Shown here piece after piece: positions 8,856-16,693 of a stretch of DNA of 64,000 nucleotides. Positions within the stretch are counted from its first letter, which is position 1, and each line of letters starts with the position of its first letter. Source of the DNA: an uncultured Saprospiraceae bacterium (GTDB lineage: Bacteria; Bacteroidota; Bacteroidia; Chitinophagales; Saprospiraceae). The notes beneath the pieces are model-generated. The model was not told where the DNA came from. It searched no databases and saw only the letters and a list, made by a program, of their open reading frames with translations. The stretch is taken from positions 62,001 to 126,000 of the forward strand of contig CALJOK010000050.1 of the NCBI GenBank assembly GCA_937981555.1. The letters are read 5' to 3'. Made by a program: the position numbers and the translations under genes.

Positions 8856-8924
8856 CTTACGTAAGACGACTCTCCGAGTCGTTATTATTTATGTCGTTTT
8901 AACGACTTGGAAAGTCGTTTTACG
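8856..8924. repeat. nested palindromic element upstream of recX
   Basis: Within 69 bp there are four palindromes: CTTACGTAAG (8856-8865), ACGACTC-tcc-GAGTCGT (8866-8882), GTCGTT-tt-AACGAC (8893-8906) and AACGACTT-gga-AAGTCGTT (8901-8919). The outer arms CGTAAGACGACT and AGTCGTTTTACG also pair with one mismatch. Such structure fits a small dispersed repeat (REP- or MITE-like) rather than a simple terminator. Confidence 0.6.
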
Positions 8925-8931
8925 GAATATA

Positions 8932-9642
8932 TTATTTACCCGAAAGAATATAATCTGTCCCTAAAAATTTATCATCAATATTAAAATACCATTTTCGATC
9001 ACGCGGAAAACGCATTCCATTAATTTTAATTTCATCTTCCAATGTAATGTACTCTCCATCGTTTTGTAATTCGTCATGAAAGAAACGATAACCAATCAAA
9101 GCATAAGTTTCTGGATGAAAATAAAAATACCAAGTGTCGTGACCAACAGGTTCCGAGTAACTTACTTTTAATTGCCAACAATCTTTACCTTGAAATTTTG
9201 TCTTTTGAACTTCATCATAAATCTTTGTCCCTGGATCTTTCAACTTCATTGGCAAACCGTAAAGGTACGTTTGATAATCTCTCCAAAAACGAGTCAGTTT
9301 ACAAGTCAACCGATTTTTTTTTATTTCCTCTTCCGTAAAAGTTGTTTTCCCATTCAAACTCAATTCGCAAGAATCCTTTTCCAAACTTCGAATCACAGTA
9401 TTCTCTCCTGAAACATCTTTTTGCCAAAAAGTATTTTTCTTATTATTGATTTTAAAAGTAGTCAATCGTTGCGGACGATTGGGTGTATCTTGCTTAAGGT
9501 TAAAAGTCAATTTAGCTTTTTCCCATTTACCTTTTGGATCATGATATTTGATACTTTTTTCCAAAAGCTCTTGCCCAGTCATTTGGCTAAAAGCATTGAA
9601 TGAGAAAAAGAGAAATAAGGCAAAAACCAATAACTGTTTCAT
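8932..9642 (-). CDS. exported protein, DUF6503-like
   Basis: 236 aa from the ATG at 9642; the reading frame is open to 9711, but the extra 23 residues are unlike a leader while MKQLLVFALFLFFSFNAFSQ is a standard signal peptide. The mature part opens MTGQELLEKSIKYHDPKGKWEKAKLTFNLKQ and has beta-rich segments with WQLKVSYSEPVGHDTWYFYFHPETYALIGYRFFHDE, the pattern I associate with DUF6503 and LolA-like periplasmic proteins. Function unknown; a lipid- or lipoprotein-binding half-barrel is plausible. It is a single gene, divergent from the alkyltransferase at 9776. Confidence 0.65.
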   Translation of the reverse strand: MKQLLVFALFLFFSFNAFSQMTGQELLEKSIKYHDPKGKWEKAKLTFNLKQDTPNRPQRLTTFKINNKKNTFWQKDVSGENTVIRSLEKDSCELSLNGKTTFTEEEIKKNRLTCKLTRFWRDYQTYLYGLPMKLKDPGTKIYDEVQKTKFQGKDCWQLKVSYSEPVGHDTWYFYFHPETYALIGYRFFHDELQNDGEYITLEDEIKINGMRFPRDRKWYFNIDDKFLGTDYILSGK

Positions 9643-9775
9643 AAAATCTTTTTTTGAAAAAAACACAATATACAAGTATTCTGAAAAACGATTTTTGAAA
9701 AAAAGAATCAAAGTATTTTTTCTATTTTTATAAAATGTATTCCTTTTAGAAATCTATCTAAAATCAAAAAGACTC

Positions 9776-10264
9776 ATGCTCGAAAAAGCTTATTATAAAT
9801 CTCCACTCGGAATTGTCGAAATCGTCGGTAGCGAACTAGGCATTCAACAAGTCAAATTAAAAATTGAATTAACGGAAGCTACCCAAGAATTTCCAGAACA
9901 TCTGAAAGACTGTGCAGAGCAACTCGATGAATATTTTCAAGGGAAAAGAAAAGAGTTTGATTTGAAATTAGACTTCAACAATGCCTCTGAATTCTACCAA
10001 CAAGTATGGAATGCATTATTGGAAATTCCTTACGGACATACCACAAGCTACGGAGCAATTGCGGAAAAAATAAAAAACCCAAAAGCAGTTCGAGCAGTCG
10101 GACTAGCTAATCGAAATAATCAAATTGCCTTTATCGTTCCTTGTCATCGAGTGATTGGAAAGAGTGGAAAACTGCAAGGATATTTTTATGGATTAGAAGC
10201 TAAACGAGCATTATTGCAATTGGAAAACCCCATGAGTTTTGCGGAGCAGGGAAAGTTATTTTGA
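9776..10264 (+). CDS. ogt: methylated-DNA--protein-cysteine S-methyltransferase (Ogt type)
   Basis: 162 aa. It removes O6-alkyl groups from guanine by suicidal transfer to its cysteine. The active-site motif PCHRVIG is present with C123, preceded by the helix-turn-helix segment FYQQVWNALLEIPYGHTTSYGAIAEKI and by RAVGLANRNN. Length and the lack of an extra N-terminal domain make it Ogt-like. The downstream lipoprotein gene follows closely and may be cotranscribed. A second alkyltransferase, fused to an AraC domain, is encoded at 30664-31518, so the genome has at least two. Confidence 0.92.
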   Translation: MLEKAYYKSPLGIVEIVGSELGIQQVKLKIELTEATQEFPEHLKDCAEQLDEYFQGKRKEFDLKLDFNNASEFYQQVWNALLEIPYGHTTSYGAIAEKIKNPKAVRAVGLANRNNQIAFIVPCHRVIGKSGKLQGYFYGLEAKRALLQLENPMSFAEQGKLF

Positions 10265-10281
10265 AAGAAAAACTAAAAAGT

Positions 10282-10761
10282 ATGAAATTTTTAAAACTAT
10301 TACTTCTTCCTTTTTTATTTTTTGCTTGTAAATCGAAAGATTGTGAAACTCCAGCTTGTCCTCCACCGAATATTAATGCGATGGCAAATTTGTATATAGC
10401 TTTTGATACATTATTTTCGTCTGAAGAATTATCAGATGTCATACTCACCGTTAAATACATTAGTACGGAAGATGTAATATTAATTGACACTATTAATAAT
10501 CTCCAACTTCCAAATTTTGGAATTGATATTGGGGGGCACTATGGGTATGGGTATCCAATATCATCGATATTACAAGAGGGAATATTTTTTTATGAAATAG
10601 ATCTTCCAATTACCAATCATTTTTATACCATCGATCAATTAATTTTTCAAGATCATAATTATAATGAACTATGTAGCTGTCCTTGGTATTTTTTAAAAAG
10701 CCTAGAAGTAAATGACTCTCTTGTTGTTTTAGAATCTGAATCTTTGACTTTAAAAAAATAA
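10282..10761 (+). CDS. hypothetical lipoprotein
   Basis: 159 aa from the ATG at 10282. A TTG at 10261 is in frame and overlaps ogt, but the ATG gives a compact lipoprotein signal MKFLKLLLLPFLFFAC with lipid-attachment C16. The mature region has four further cysteines (CETPAC near the start; CSC near the end) and short beta strands such as DVILTVKYISTEDVILIDT. I recognise no family. It probably sits in a membrane facing the periplasm. Being 17 bp after ogt, it is likely on the same transcript. Confidence 0.65.
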   Translation: MKFLKLLLLPFLFFACKSKDCETPACPPPNINAMANLYIAFDTLFSSEELSDVILTVKYISTEDVILIDTINNLQLPNFGIDIGGHYGYGYPISSILQEGIFFYEIDLPITNHFYTIDQLIFQDHNYNELCSCPWYFLKSLEVNDSLVVLESESLTLKK

Positions 10762-10767
10762 ATTTAT

Positions 10768-11214
10768 CTAACTCTTTTTATTCGACAATAACTCATTTTG
10801 CTTTTCCATCAACTCCGTCATCTTCGTTAGCAATTCAATATCCTTTGGCGTTGTTACAGTTTTATCTTTCACATCCTCCGCTTTATTTTTGAGTTGGTTC
10901 ATCACTTTCACGACCATAAAAACAGTCAACGCAATAATAAAAAAATCAATCGTAGCTTCTAAGAATTTCCCATAACCAATTGCAATCTCTTCAAGCGTTG
11001 TTTTTCCATCTTGCACCACGGCATCTCGCAATACAAATTTACTTTCTCCAAAACTAACGCCATCCGTCAGAAAAGAAAGCGGTGGTAAAAAAACATGCTT
11101 AACCAAAGCATCAACCACTTTATTAAATGCTGTCCCAATAATAACTCCAATGGCAATATCAATCATATTACCCTTGAGAGCAAATTCTTTAAATTCATTA
11201 AAAAAATTCCGCAT
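10768..11214 (-). CDS. mscL: large-conductance mechanosensitive channel MscL
   Basis: 148 aa from the ATG at 11214; the open frame continues to 11259, but MRNFFNEFKEFALKGNMIDIAIGVIIGTAFNKVVDALVKHV is the canonical MscL N-terminus. TM1 covers about residues 16-45 and TM2 about 75-97 (FLEATIDFFIIALTVFMVVKVMN), with a C-terminal cytoplasmic helix. It forms the inner-membrane pentamer that releases solutes on hypo-osmotic shock. Its stop is 6 bp from the convergent lipoprotein gene. Confidence 0.95.
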   Translation of the reverse strand: MRNFFNEFKEFALKGNMIDIAIGVIIGTAFNKVVDALVKHVFLPPLSFLTDGVSFGESKFVLRDAVVQDGKTTLEEIAIGYGKFLEATIDFFIIALTVFMVVKVMNQLKNKAEDVKDKTVTTPKDIELLTKMTELMEKQNELLSNKKS

Positions 11215-11294
11215 CGTATTTTTATTTCTCGAATGTCTTGTCCTGAAATAATGATTCATTCAACATTCAGGTATTTTACTTTTTGAAAAAACAG

Positions 11295-13922
11295 TTAATT
11301 ATTTTCCTCCGATTCAATTCCATCAAAATCAATAAATTCCACCTCTTCTTCATCTCCTGGTTCTCCTTCCATATCTGGAATTACATCTTTCCAATCTGTT
11401 GGTTCCTCGATTGAAACTATATTTCCAAAATGCTTGATTAACTCTTTTTGAATTTTACGTTTTCGAGTTCCACTTGCGTCTAATTGTTGGTTGACTCTTC
11501 TTTTATCTGATTCATAAGTAAAGGTTTCCATCGGCCCGTAAATTCGATAATATAAGTTGAAAAAACCATGCTTCTTTGCCTTTTGAGGTTTAAGTTTAGA
11601 ATTGTGCTTTTTAAATTTAGCCAACAATACTTGTCCAGCATTGACTTTGATATTGTAATCGATTTTGTTTTCAAAAGTATGAGTTCCACTCACCGCTAAA
11701 TTCATTGCATTACTTTGAATAAACATTGCTGGCATAAAAATTTTACTTTTTTTCACTTCCATATAATTATGGATATTAGTGAATTTAATGCGTCGCAAAT
11801 CTTCAATTTTTACGAAGTCAGAGAAATCGTAGAGCATTTTCAAACCTACCAATTCTCCATTTGATAATCCAACATCTCCTAGTATATGTAATTTGTCAGT
11901 CAAGAAAGTACCATCTTCACTCCAAAAAGATTCAATGAAAAATTTTGCATTCAGTTTCCCTTTGAGATTTTTATAGGTTAAAACTTCTTGTCCAAAATTT
12001 TCAGCCTGTCTAAAAAATTCTTTGATATTAATTTGCTCGCATGTCAACTTCGCTTCCATGTGAGGTTTCCCTTCAAAGAAAGTTTTGCCATCCACCAGCA
12101 TTCGACCTTCCATCATTTTGACTTTTCCTTTGACTGACATTTCGTTATTGTCAAATTCTAAAGTTCCTTGAAAGTCTTCTCCTTCTATTTCTTCATAATT
12201 AAATTCCGCAATATTAGCAGCAAATTTTCCTTTTAAGAAATTAGTAATTCGCTCCCTAGCTTGTGTCTTAGCCACCTCTTTTTTATCAACGCCTGGTGCA
12301 GCTTTGATACTTTGAATATTTTCCTCGACTGGAATTTCAGTAACTTTTAATAATTCATCAAAATCAATTTTCGTTGCATCTAACGAAGCATTGAATTTTA
12401 ATTCCGCATGTTTACTATTTAAGGAATCGGCAAAAAGTACAGGAAGAAAATTTAGAAATGTTCCTTCTAATTCTATTTCAGTTCCTGGCCCTTCAAATGC
12501 TAATCCTTCTACTTGTAAACTATTGTTATTAAATTTCAGCAACCCCTTATCGATTGTAACCTCTTCATCATTAATAGTCATTGAGGCATTAGCAAATTCT
12601 ACATCGCCCGAGGTGGTTACACGACCAATTCCATAAGGACTGATAATATCTTTCAGTTTACCTTTGATTCTTAATTTTCTCATTTCTATATCACCATCAC
12701 CATCCGTTATAATCGGACTATTCAACATCCCATAAACTGACTCTAGCGGAATCGTTCCATTTAAATTAAAATCAATCAAAGGATCATCCAAGTTCGAAAT
12801 TCGCAATCCTCCTTCTAATAGTTCTCGATTAAAATATCCTTTAAAATCAGAAATCTCGAAAGATGAATTCCGATTATTCCGCTGTTTTCCATTGTTAAAA
12901 ATTGCGGTAAAAGAAACATCTTTTAAGGAACTTCCTAGTTTTTCAGAAGTGATTTTTCCTCCCTCTAAACCAAACTTCATCGTAATCGCAGGGTTAGAAC
13001 TCACCGTCTGAGGCCCTTTGATTGTCGTATCAAAAAAGAACGACCCTTTGCTATCAAAATCTTCAATTGAATTTTTACTTTCAGGAGGTAATAATGCTAC
13101 GACAGAAGACAAACTCCCATCGTCACTTTTAATTTTCAAATCATAATCGTATCCACCTTTAATTTTTTCGATCAATCCATCTACATTAAAAACATTGGAA
13201 GATACACCAACAGTCACATCATCAAATTCATATTTTCCATTGACAAAATCGACATCTACTTTTGCATCATAAATGATTTCTTCATCTACCAAAAACTGCT
13301 CTTCGCCTGATTGGAAAAAATGAAAATGAATATCTGCGAAACTAGAAAGTGAAAATTTACTAGCAGAAAAATCACCAGATGCGACTGCTTTATTCAAATG
13401 AAATTTGGTGTATTGCTGCACCGTCTGATCGACATATATAACTTCTACTCGATTCAGTCTAGCTTCATCTAGAGAAAGCGCTACTTCATTTCCCGCACTA
13501 CCATCAGTTGAGGTAGAGCTCGGTGACTTTTTAATAATGTCATAATTAGTTCGGCCCTTTTTATCTTTCTTGATATATAAAGAACCATCTTCGATGACAA
13601 TAGAATGTACTTTAATATTTGATCCAAAGAGGCTAAATAATCCAAATCGGAAAGAGAGATTTTGAGCATCCAAAAGCATTCCATCCAATGCATCATCTAA
13701 TTCAACATTGTGCAAATTGGCAGAAGCATCTGGAAATCCAGAAATCAAAGAAAGATTAAATTCACCAACTCGAAGTTCTGTTTTAAGTTGTTTATTTACT
13801 TCGGTGACTAACCTTTCGCTAATCTGATCTTCAAATACAGAAGCAATCACGATCAAAAGAAACATGGTCACTAAAACAAAAAGACCAGACCAAACCAAAA
13901 ACTTTTTTAGATACTTATTCAT
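11295..13922 (-). CDS. AsmA-like family protein
   Basis: 875 aa from the ATG at 13922; an in-frame ATG at 13955 adds MKTISKTYFPS, which I leave out because MNKYLKKFLVWSGLFVLVTMFLLIVIASVF is a normal membrane anchor. Residues 8-30 form one TM; the rest is long beta-rich sequence with the AsmA opening (VNKQLKTELRVGEFNLSLISGFPDASANLHNVELDD) and the C-terminal AsmA region (GDVGLSNGELVGLKMLYDFSDFVKIEDLRRIKFTNI). It ends in an acidic tail. Relatives bridge the inner and outer membranes and take part in phospholipid transport or envelope assembly. A single gene next to mscL. Confidence 0.85.
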   Translation of the reverse strand: MNKYLKKFLVWSGLFVLVTMFLLIVIASVFEDQISERLVTEVNKQLKTELRVGEFNLSLISGFPDASANLHNVELDDALDGMLLDAQNLSFRFGLFSLFGSNIKVHSIVIEDGSLYIKKDKKGRTNYDIIKKSPSSTSTDGSAGNEVALSLDEARLNRVEVIYVDQTVQQYTKFHLNKAVASGDFSASKFSLSSFADIHFHFFQSGEEQFLVDEEIIYDAKVDVDFVNGKYEFDDVTVGVSSNVFNVDGLIEKIKGGYDYDLKIKSDDGSLSSVVALLPPESKNSIEDFDSKGSFFFDTTIKGPQTVSSNPAITMKFGLEGGKITSEKLGSSLKDVSFTAIFNNGKQRNNRNSSFEISDFKGYFNRELLEGGLRISNLDDPLIDFNLNGTIPLESVYGMLNSPIITDGDGDIEMRKLRIKGKLKDIISPYGIGRVTTSGDVEFANASMTINDEEVTIDKGLLKFNNNSLQVEGLAFEGPGTEIELEGTFLNFLPVLFADSLNSKHAELKFNASLDATKIDFDELLKVTEIPVEENIQSIKAAPGVDKKEVAKTQARERITNFLKGKFAANIAEFNYEEIEGEDFQGTLEFDNNEMSVKGKVKMMEGRMLVDGKTFFEGKPHMEAKLTCEQINIKEFFRQAENFGQEVLTYKNLKGKLNAKFFIESFWSEDGTFLTDKLHILGDVGLSNGELVGLKMLYDFSDFVKIEDLRRIKFTNIHNYMEVKKSKIFMPAMFIQSNAMNLAVSGTHTFENKIDYNIKVNAGQVLLAKFKKHNSKLKPQKAKKHGFFNLYYRIYGPMETFTYESDKRRVNQQLDASGTRKRKIQKELIKHFGNIVSIEEPTDWKDVIPDMEGEPGDEEEVEFIDFDGIESEENN

Positions 13923-14130
13923 CGATGGGAAATAGGTTTTAGAAATTGTTTTCAAAAAAATCAGAAAGACTAAGGAGAGTTGTATATGGTTTTCTTTTTT
14001 TGGAAAAACACATTACGCATAAAATTAATGCAATATCAGAACTTTTTTAACGAAATGCTTGGCAACATTATTTTTTATAACAAATTCTTTGTGGAAAGAA
14101 GTTTAATAAAAAGACCATTTAGAGCAAAAA

Positions 14131-14165
14131 AAAAAGTCCATCTACAAATTGTAGATGGACTTTTA
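14131..14165 (-). terminator. intrinsic terminator of tRNA-Val
   Basis: Perfect stem AAGTCCATCTACAA / TTGTAGATGGACTT. On the minus strand it is followed by a T-run (plus-strand A-run 14126-14135), directly downstream of tRNA-Val. The T tract on the plus side would let it work both ways. Confidence 0.8.
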
Positions 14166-14173
14166 ATTTAAAA

Positions 14174-14251
14174 TGGTGGGCGATGAGAGACTCGAACTCC
14201 CGACCCCCTCGGTGTAAACGAGGTGCTCTGAACCAACTGAGCTAATCGCCC
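14174..14251 (-). tRNA. tRNA-Val (UAC anticodon), CCA encoded
   Basis: On the minus strand the acceptor stem GGGCGAT pairs with ATCGCCC, followed by A and an encoded CCA. The D arm TAGCTCAGTTGGTTCAGAGCA, anticodon arm CCTCG-TTTACAC-CGAGG and T arm GTCGGGAGTTCGAGTCTCTC are all visible. Anticodon TAC reads GTA and other GTN codons. Confidence 0.96.
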
Positions 14252-14576
14252 TTTTTATATAAAAGTACTCCTGCTTTTCAGAAGCGAGTGCAAAGATATA
14301 TTTCTAGTTTCTTTTCTGCAAGTTTTTGCAAAGAAAAAGTTAAAAAAAAGTCAAATAAGACTCTTCGAATCTTTTTAAGAAATATCTTTTGCTGCTTTAG
14401 TTCAAATAACCAATAAAACTAGCTTTTCTCTCTTTTTTCAAAATATAAAAACTGTCACCTACTATTTATTTTTACAAAAACTCAAAACTTTTATATTCTT
14501 TTTGTTGTAAATTGTGTTATTAATAAGGACGATTACCAATTAACTACAAACTCAAAAAATAGAATTACGCGATTTA
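14252..14576. other. 325-bp intergenic region without a gene
   Basis: AT-rich sequence between tRNA-Val and the GH25 gene. It should hold the promoters of both, but I see no strong -33/-7 pair for either and no ORF or stable hairpin. Around 14500-14515 the segment TTTTTGTTGTAAATTGTG is a poor match to a -7 element. Confidence 0.3.
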
Positions 14577-15278
14577 ATGAGAATTCTCTTAATCATATCA
14601 CTCATCCTTATCCTCTCGTCCTGCAATAAAACCACAGAACGTTTAACTCATTTTGATATACATGGTATTGATGTCTCTCGATATCAATCAGATATTGATT
14701 GGGAAGTAGTGGCTGATCAAAAGATTACGTTCGCTTTCGTCAAAGCAAGTGAAGGAGAAACTATTTCTGATAATTTCTTTTGCAAAAATTGGAAAGAAAT
14801 GAAAGAAGCGGGTATTCGACGAGGTGCTTATCATTTTTTCCGACCAAAAACTTCTGTGCTGACGCAAGTACAAAATTTTATGGATAATGTCGTTTTGGAA
14901 AAAGGAGATTTACCGCCGGTCTTAGATGTGGAAGTATTGGATGGAGTTGCACCAGAAGATTTAGTTTTACGGATTAAGACTTGGTTAGAAATCATCGAAA
15001 CAGAATACCAAATCCGACCAATCATTTATACTAATCTTAAATTTTATAATAATCACTTAGCTGATTCTTTTACTGATTATCCCGTTTGGATTGCTCGGTA
15101 TAATAAATACTTTGAACCACTTCTGACCAATGGGCTAGATTGGAGATTTTGGCAATATGGAAATCGAGGTCGCTTGGAAGGAATAAATGGCGATGTTGAT
15201 TTTAATGTTTTTCGAGGCACAATTGAAGAATTGGATGAGATGTGTTACGTCCCTCAGATTTATAGTTTAGTTGAATAA
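14577..15278 (+). CDS. GH25 lysozyme-like lipoprotein
   Basis: 233 aa. The lipoprotein signal ends LILSSC with C16. The catalytic domain of glycoside hydrolase family 25 follows: GIDVSRYQSDIDWEVV with D32, TFAFVKASEG, GAYHFFRP, and DLPPVLDVEV with the D117/E119 pair expected to act in muramidase cleavage of peptidoglycan; RPIIYTNLKFY and PVWIARYN are also conserved. It ends with a WQYGNRGRLEGINGDVDFNVF block, as in family members. A periplasmic or outer-membrane location suggests wall remodelling or attack on other bacteria. Substrate assignment is by family. Confidence 0.92.
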   Translation: MRILLIISLILILSSCNKTTERLTHFDIHGIDVSRYQSDIDWEVVADQKITFAFVKASEGETISDNFFCKNWKEMKEAGIRRGAYHFFRPKTSVLTQVQNFMDNVVLEKGDLPPVLDVEVLDGVAPEDLVLRIKTWLEIIETEYQIRPIIYTNLKFYNNHLADSFTDYPVWIARYNKYFEPLLTNGLDWRFWQYGNRGRLEGINGDVDFNVFRGTIEELDEMCYVPQIYSLVE

Positions 15279-15312
15279 AAAATCGCCAACAAAATTTCTT
15301 CATTGACGATTT
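15276..15312 (-). terminator. intrinsic terminator after DUF1501 gene
   Basis: On the minus strand the stem AAATCGTCAA / TTGGCGATTT (one G-U pair) is followed by TTTATT. It lies 30 bp after the stop of the 15342 gene and overlaps the end of the convergent lysozyme gene's 3' region. Confidence 0.6.
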
Positions 15313-15341
15313 CTATTGTCCTGCATTCTTTTCGTATCTTA

Positions 15342-16532
15342 TTAAATAATTATCTTTTCAAATCGCTTTCCTAGAATTTGCGTCGGAGATGCATCTAACC
15401 AATCTTCCAAAATCGTTGCATAGATTTTTCTGAAATCCATTTGGTAAATCAAATCACCTTTATCCAATTTTTTCAAATCAGGAGCTGAATTATAAAAACC
15501 CTTTTTCTTCAAATTTCCTCCCATCAGAAAAACATTATTTGCAGTTCCATGATCAGTTCCTCCACTCGCATTTTGTTGTACTCGTCTTCCAAATTCTGAA
15601 AAAGTCATAATCAACGTATCATCCAACAGTCCATTGTTTTTTAAATCTTTGACGAAAACACTCATCGCATCCGAGTAAGTTTTAAGTAATCGAGCTTGCT
15701 TATTTTTTTGTCCCACATGAGTATCAAATCCGCCAAGATTCGCGTAGTAGATTTTGATGTCTGCATCGGCAGTCATCAATTCTGCGATTTGTTTTAAGTC
15801 ATTTCCAAAAGCACCTTTTGGGTATTTCACTTTCGTTTTATGCACCTTTGATTTTTGATAAAGGTAATTGGCTGAAGCTTGAGTATCGACTAACGTTTTG
15901 TATAAATATTCCACATTCTCCTCGTGCTCATGTTCATGATGATGGGTTATTGATTTTAAAAATTTGTTGTCAGAAATTCTTTTTAACTGATTTGGATTAC
16001 TCATCGCAAAACCACTTTTCGCTATTCCTTTCAATGACAAACTTAACGTGTCATCCACTTCCAAAGCATGATGTGGACTTTGACAACCAGAACAATTACT
16101 ATCCAAATATCTACCCAACCAACCTGTACTCAAATACTCATTACTATCACTCGCGGTGTGCCAAATATCCATCGAACGGAAATGCGATCGATCGGGATTC
16201 GGATAACCGACACTATTAATAATACTCATCAAACCTTCGTCATACAATGATCGCAAACTTTCCATAGCTGGATTAAAACCTAAATTCTCACTCACTTTTA
16301 ATACTTCGTTCGCTTTGATTCCGAGAGATGGTCGGTTTTTATAATAGAGATCATTTTGATATGGAATGATGGTATTCAATCCGTCATTGCCTCCTGAAAA
16401 TTGAATAACTACTAAATTTTTTCCTTGTCGACTCCTTTCAATATTTGTTGCCTTGACTCCTTTTAAGAATTGTGGAACTATTGCGGAGGTGGAGGCAATT
16501 GCGGAGGCTTTTATAAAATTACGTCTTTTCAT
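15342..16532 (-). CDS. DUF1501 family exported protein
   Basis: 396 aa. The N-terminus MKRRNFIKASAIASTSAIVPQFLKG is a Tat-like leader with RRNFIK. The DUF1501 signature follows: VVIQFSGGNDGLNTIIPY, NSVGYPNPDRSHFRSMDIWHTA, GWLGRYLD, LGGFDTHVGQ, and TFSEFGRRVQQNASGGTDHGTANNVFLMGG, which resembles alkaline-phosphatase/sulfatase-fold metal-site segments. The biochemical role of the family is not established. An unusual His/Glu patch, HHHEHEHEE, sits near residue 197. It is the second gene after the DUF1800 gene on the minus strand; these two families are usually neighbours, so they very likely act together. Confidence 0.92.
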   Translation of the reverse strand: MKRRNFIKASAIASTSAIVPQFLKGVKATNIERSRQGKNLVVIQFSGGNDGLNTIIPYQNDLYYKNRPSLGIKANEVLKVSENLGFNPAMESLRSLYDEGLMSIINSVGYPNPDRSHFRSMDIWHTASDSNEYLSTGWLGRYLDSNCSGCQSPHHALEVDDTLSLSLKGIAKSGFAMSNPNQLKRISDNKFLKSITHHHEHEHEENVEYLYKTLVDTQASANYLYQKSKVHKTKVKYPKGAFGNDLKQIAELMTADADIKIYYANLGGFDTHVGQKNKQARLLKTYSDAMSVFVKDLKNNGLLDDTLIMTFSEFGRRVQQNASGGTDHGTANNVFLMGGNLKKKGFYNSAPDLKKLDKGDLIYQMDFRKIYATILEDWLDASPTQILGKRFEKIII

Positions 16533-16573
16533 TTTTTTATTTGTTTATCAAGTACCAAATAGTGGATATAAAA

Positions 16574-16693
16574 AACACGTGGTGGTCTGCTTCAGCTGAC
16601 TGTAAAAAAAGGGGTCATTTTTTTTTAACCATTTCAAATCACCACCCTTTCAAATTCTTTTTCTAGGTCAGCTAAAGCAGACCACCACGTGTT
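16574..16693. repeat. 27-bp inverted repeat between DUF1800 and DUF1501 genes
   Basis: Arms at 16574-16600 and 16667-16693 match at 26 of 27 positions as inverted copies, around a 66-bp centre with A- and T-runs. The arm begins AACACGTGGTGGTCTGC. The right arm overlaps the stop codon of the DUF1800 gene. The length and precision exceed a terminator, so it looks like a non-autonomous mobile element or a strong mRNA hairpin. Confidence 0.75.

Noticed and set aside
10261-10281. TTG start of the lipoprotein after ogt
   Set aside because: The ATG at 10282 gives a compact lipoprotein signal; the longer start is not needed.
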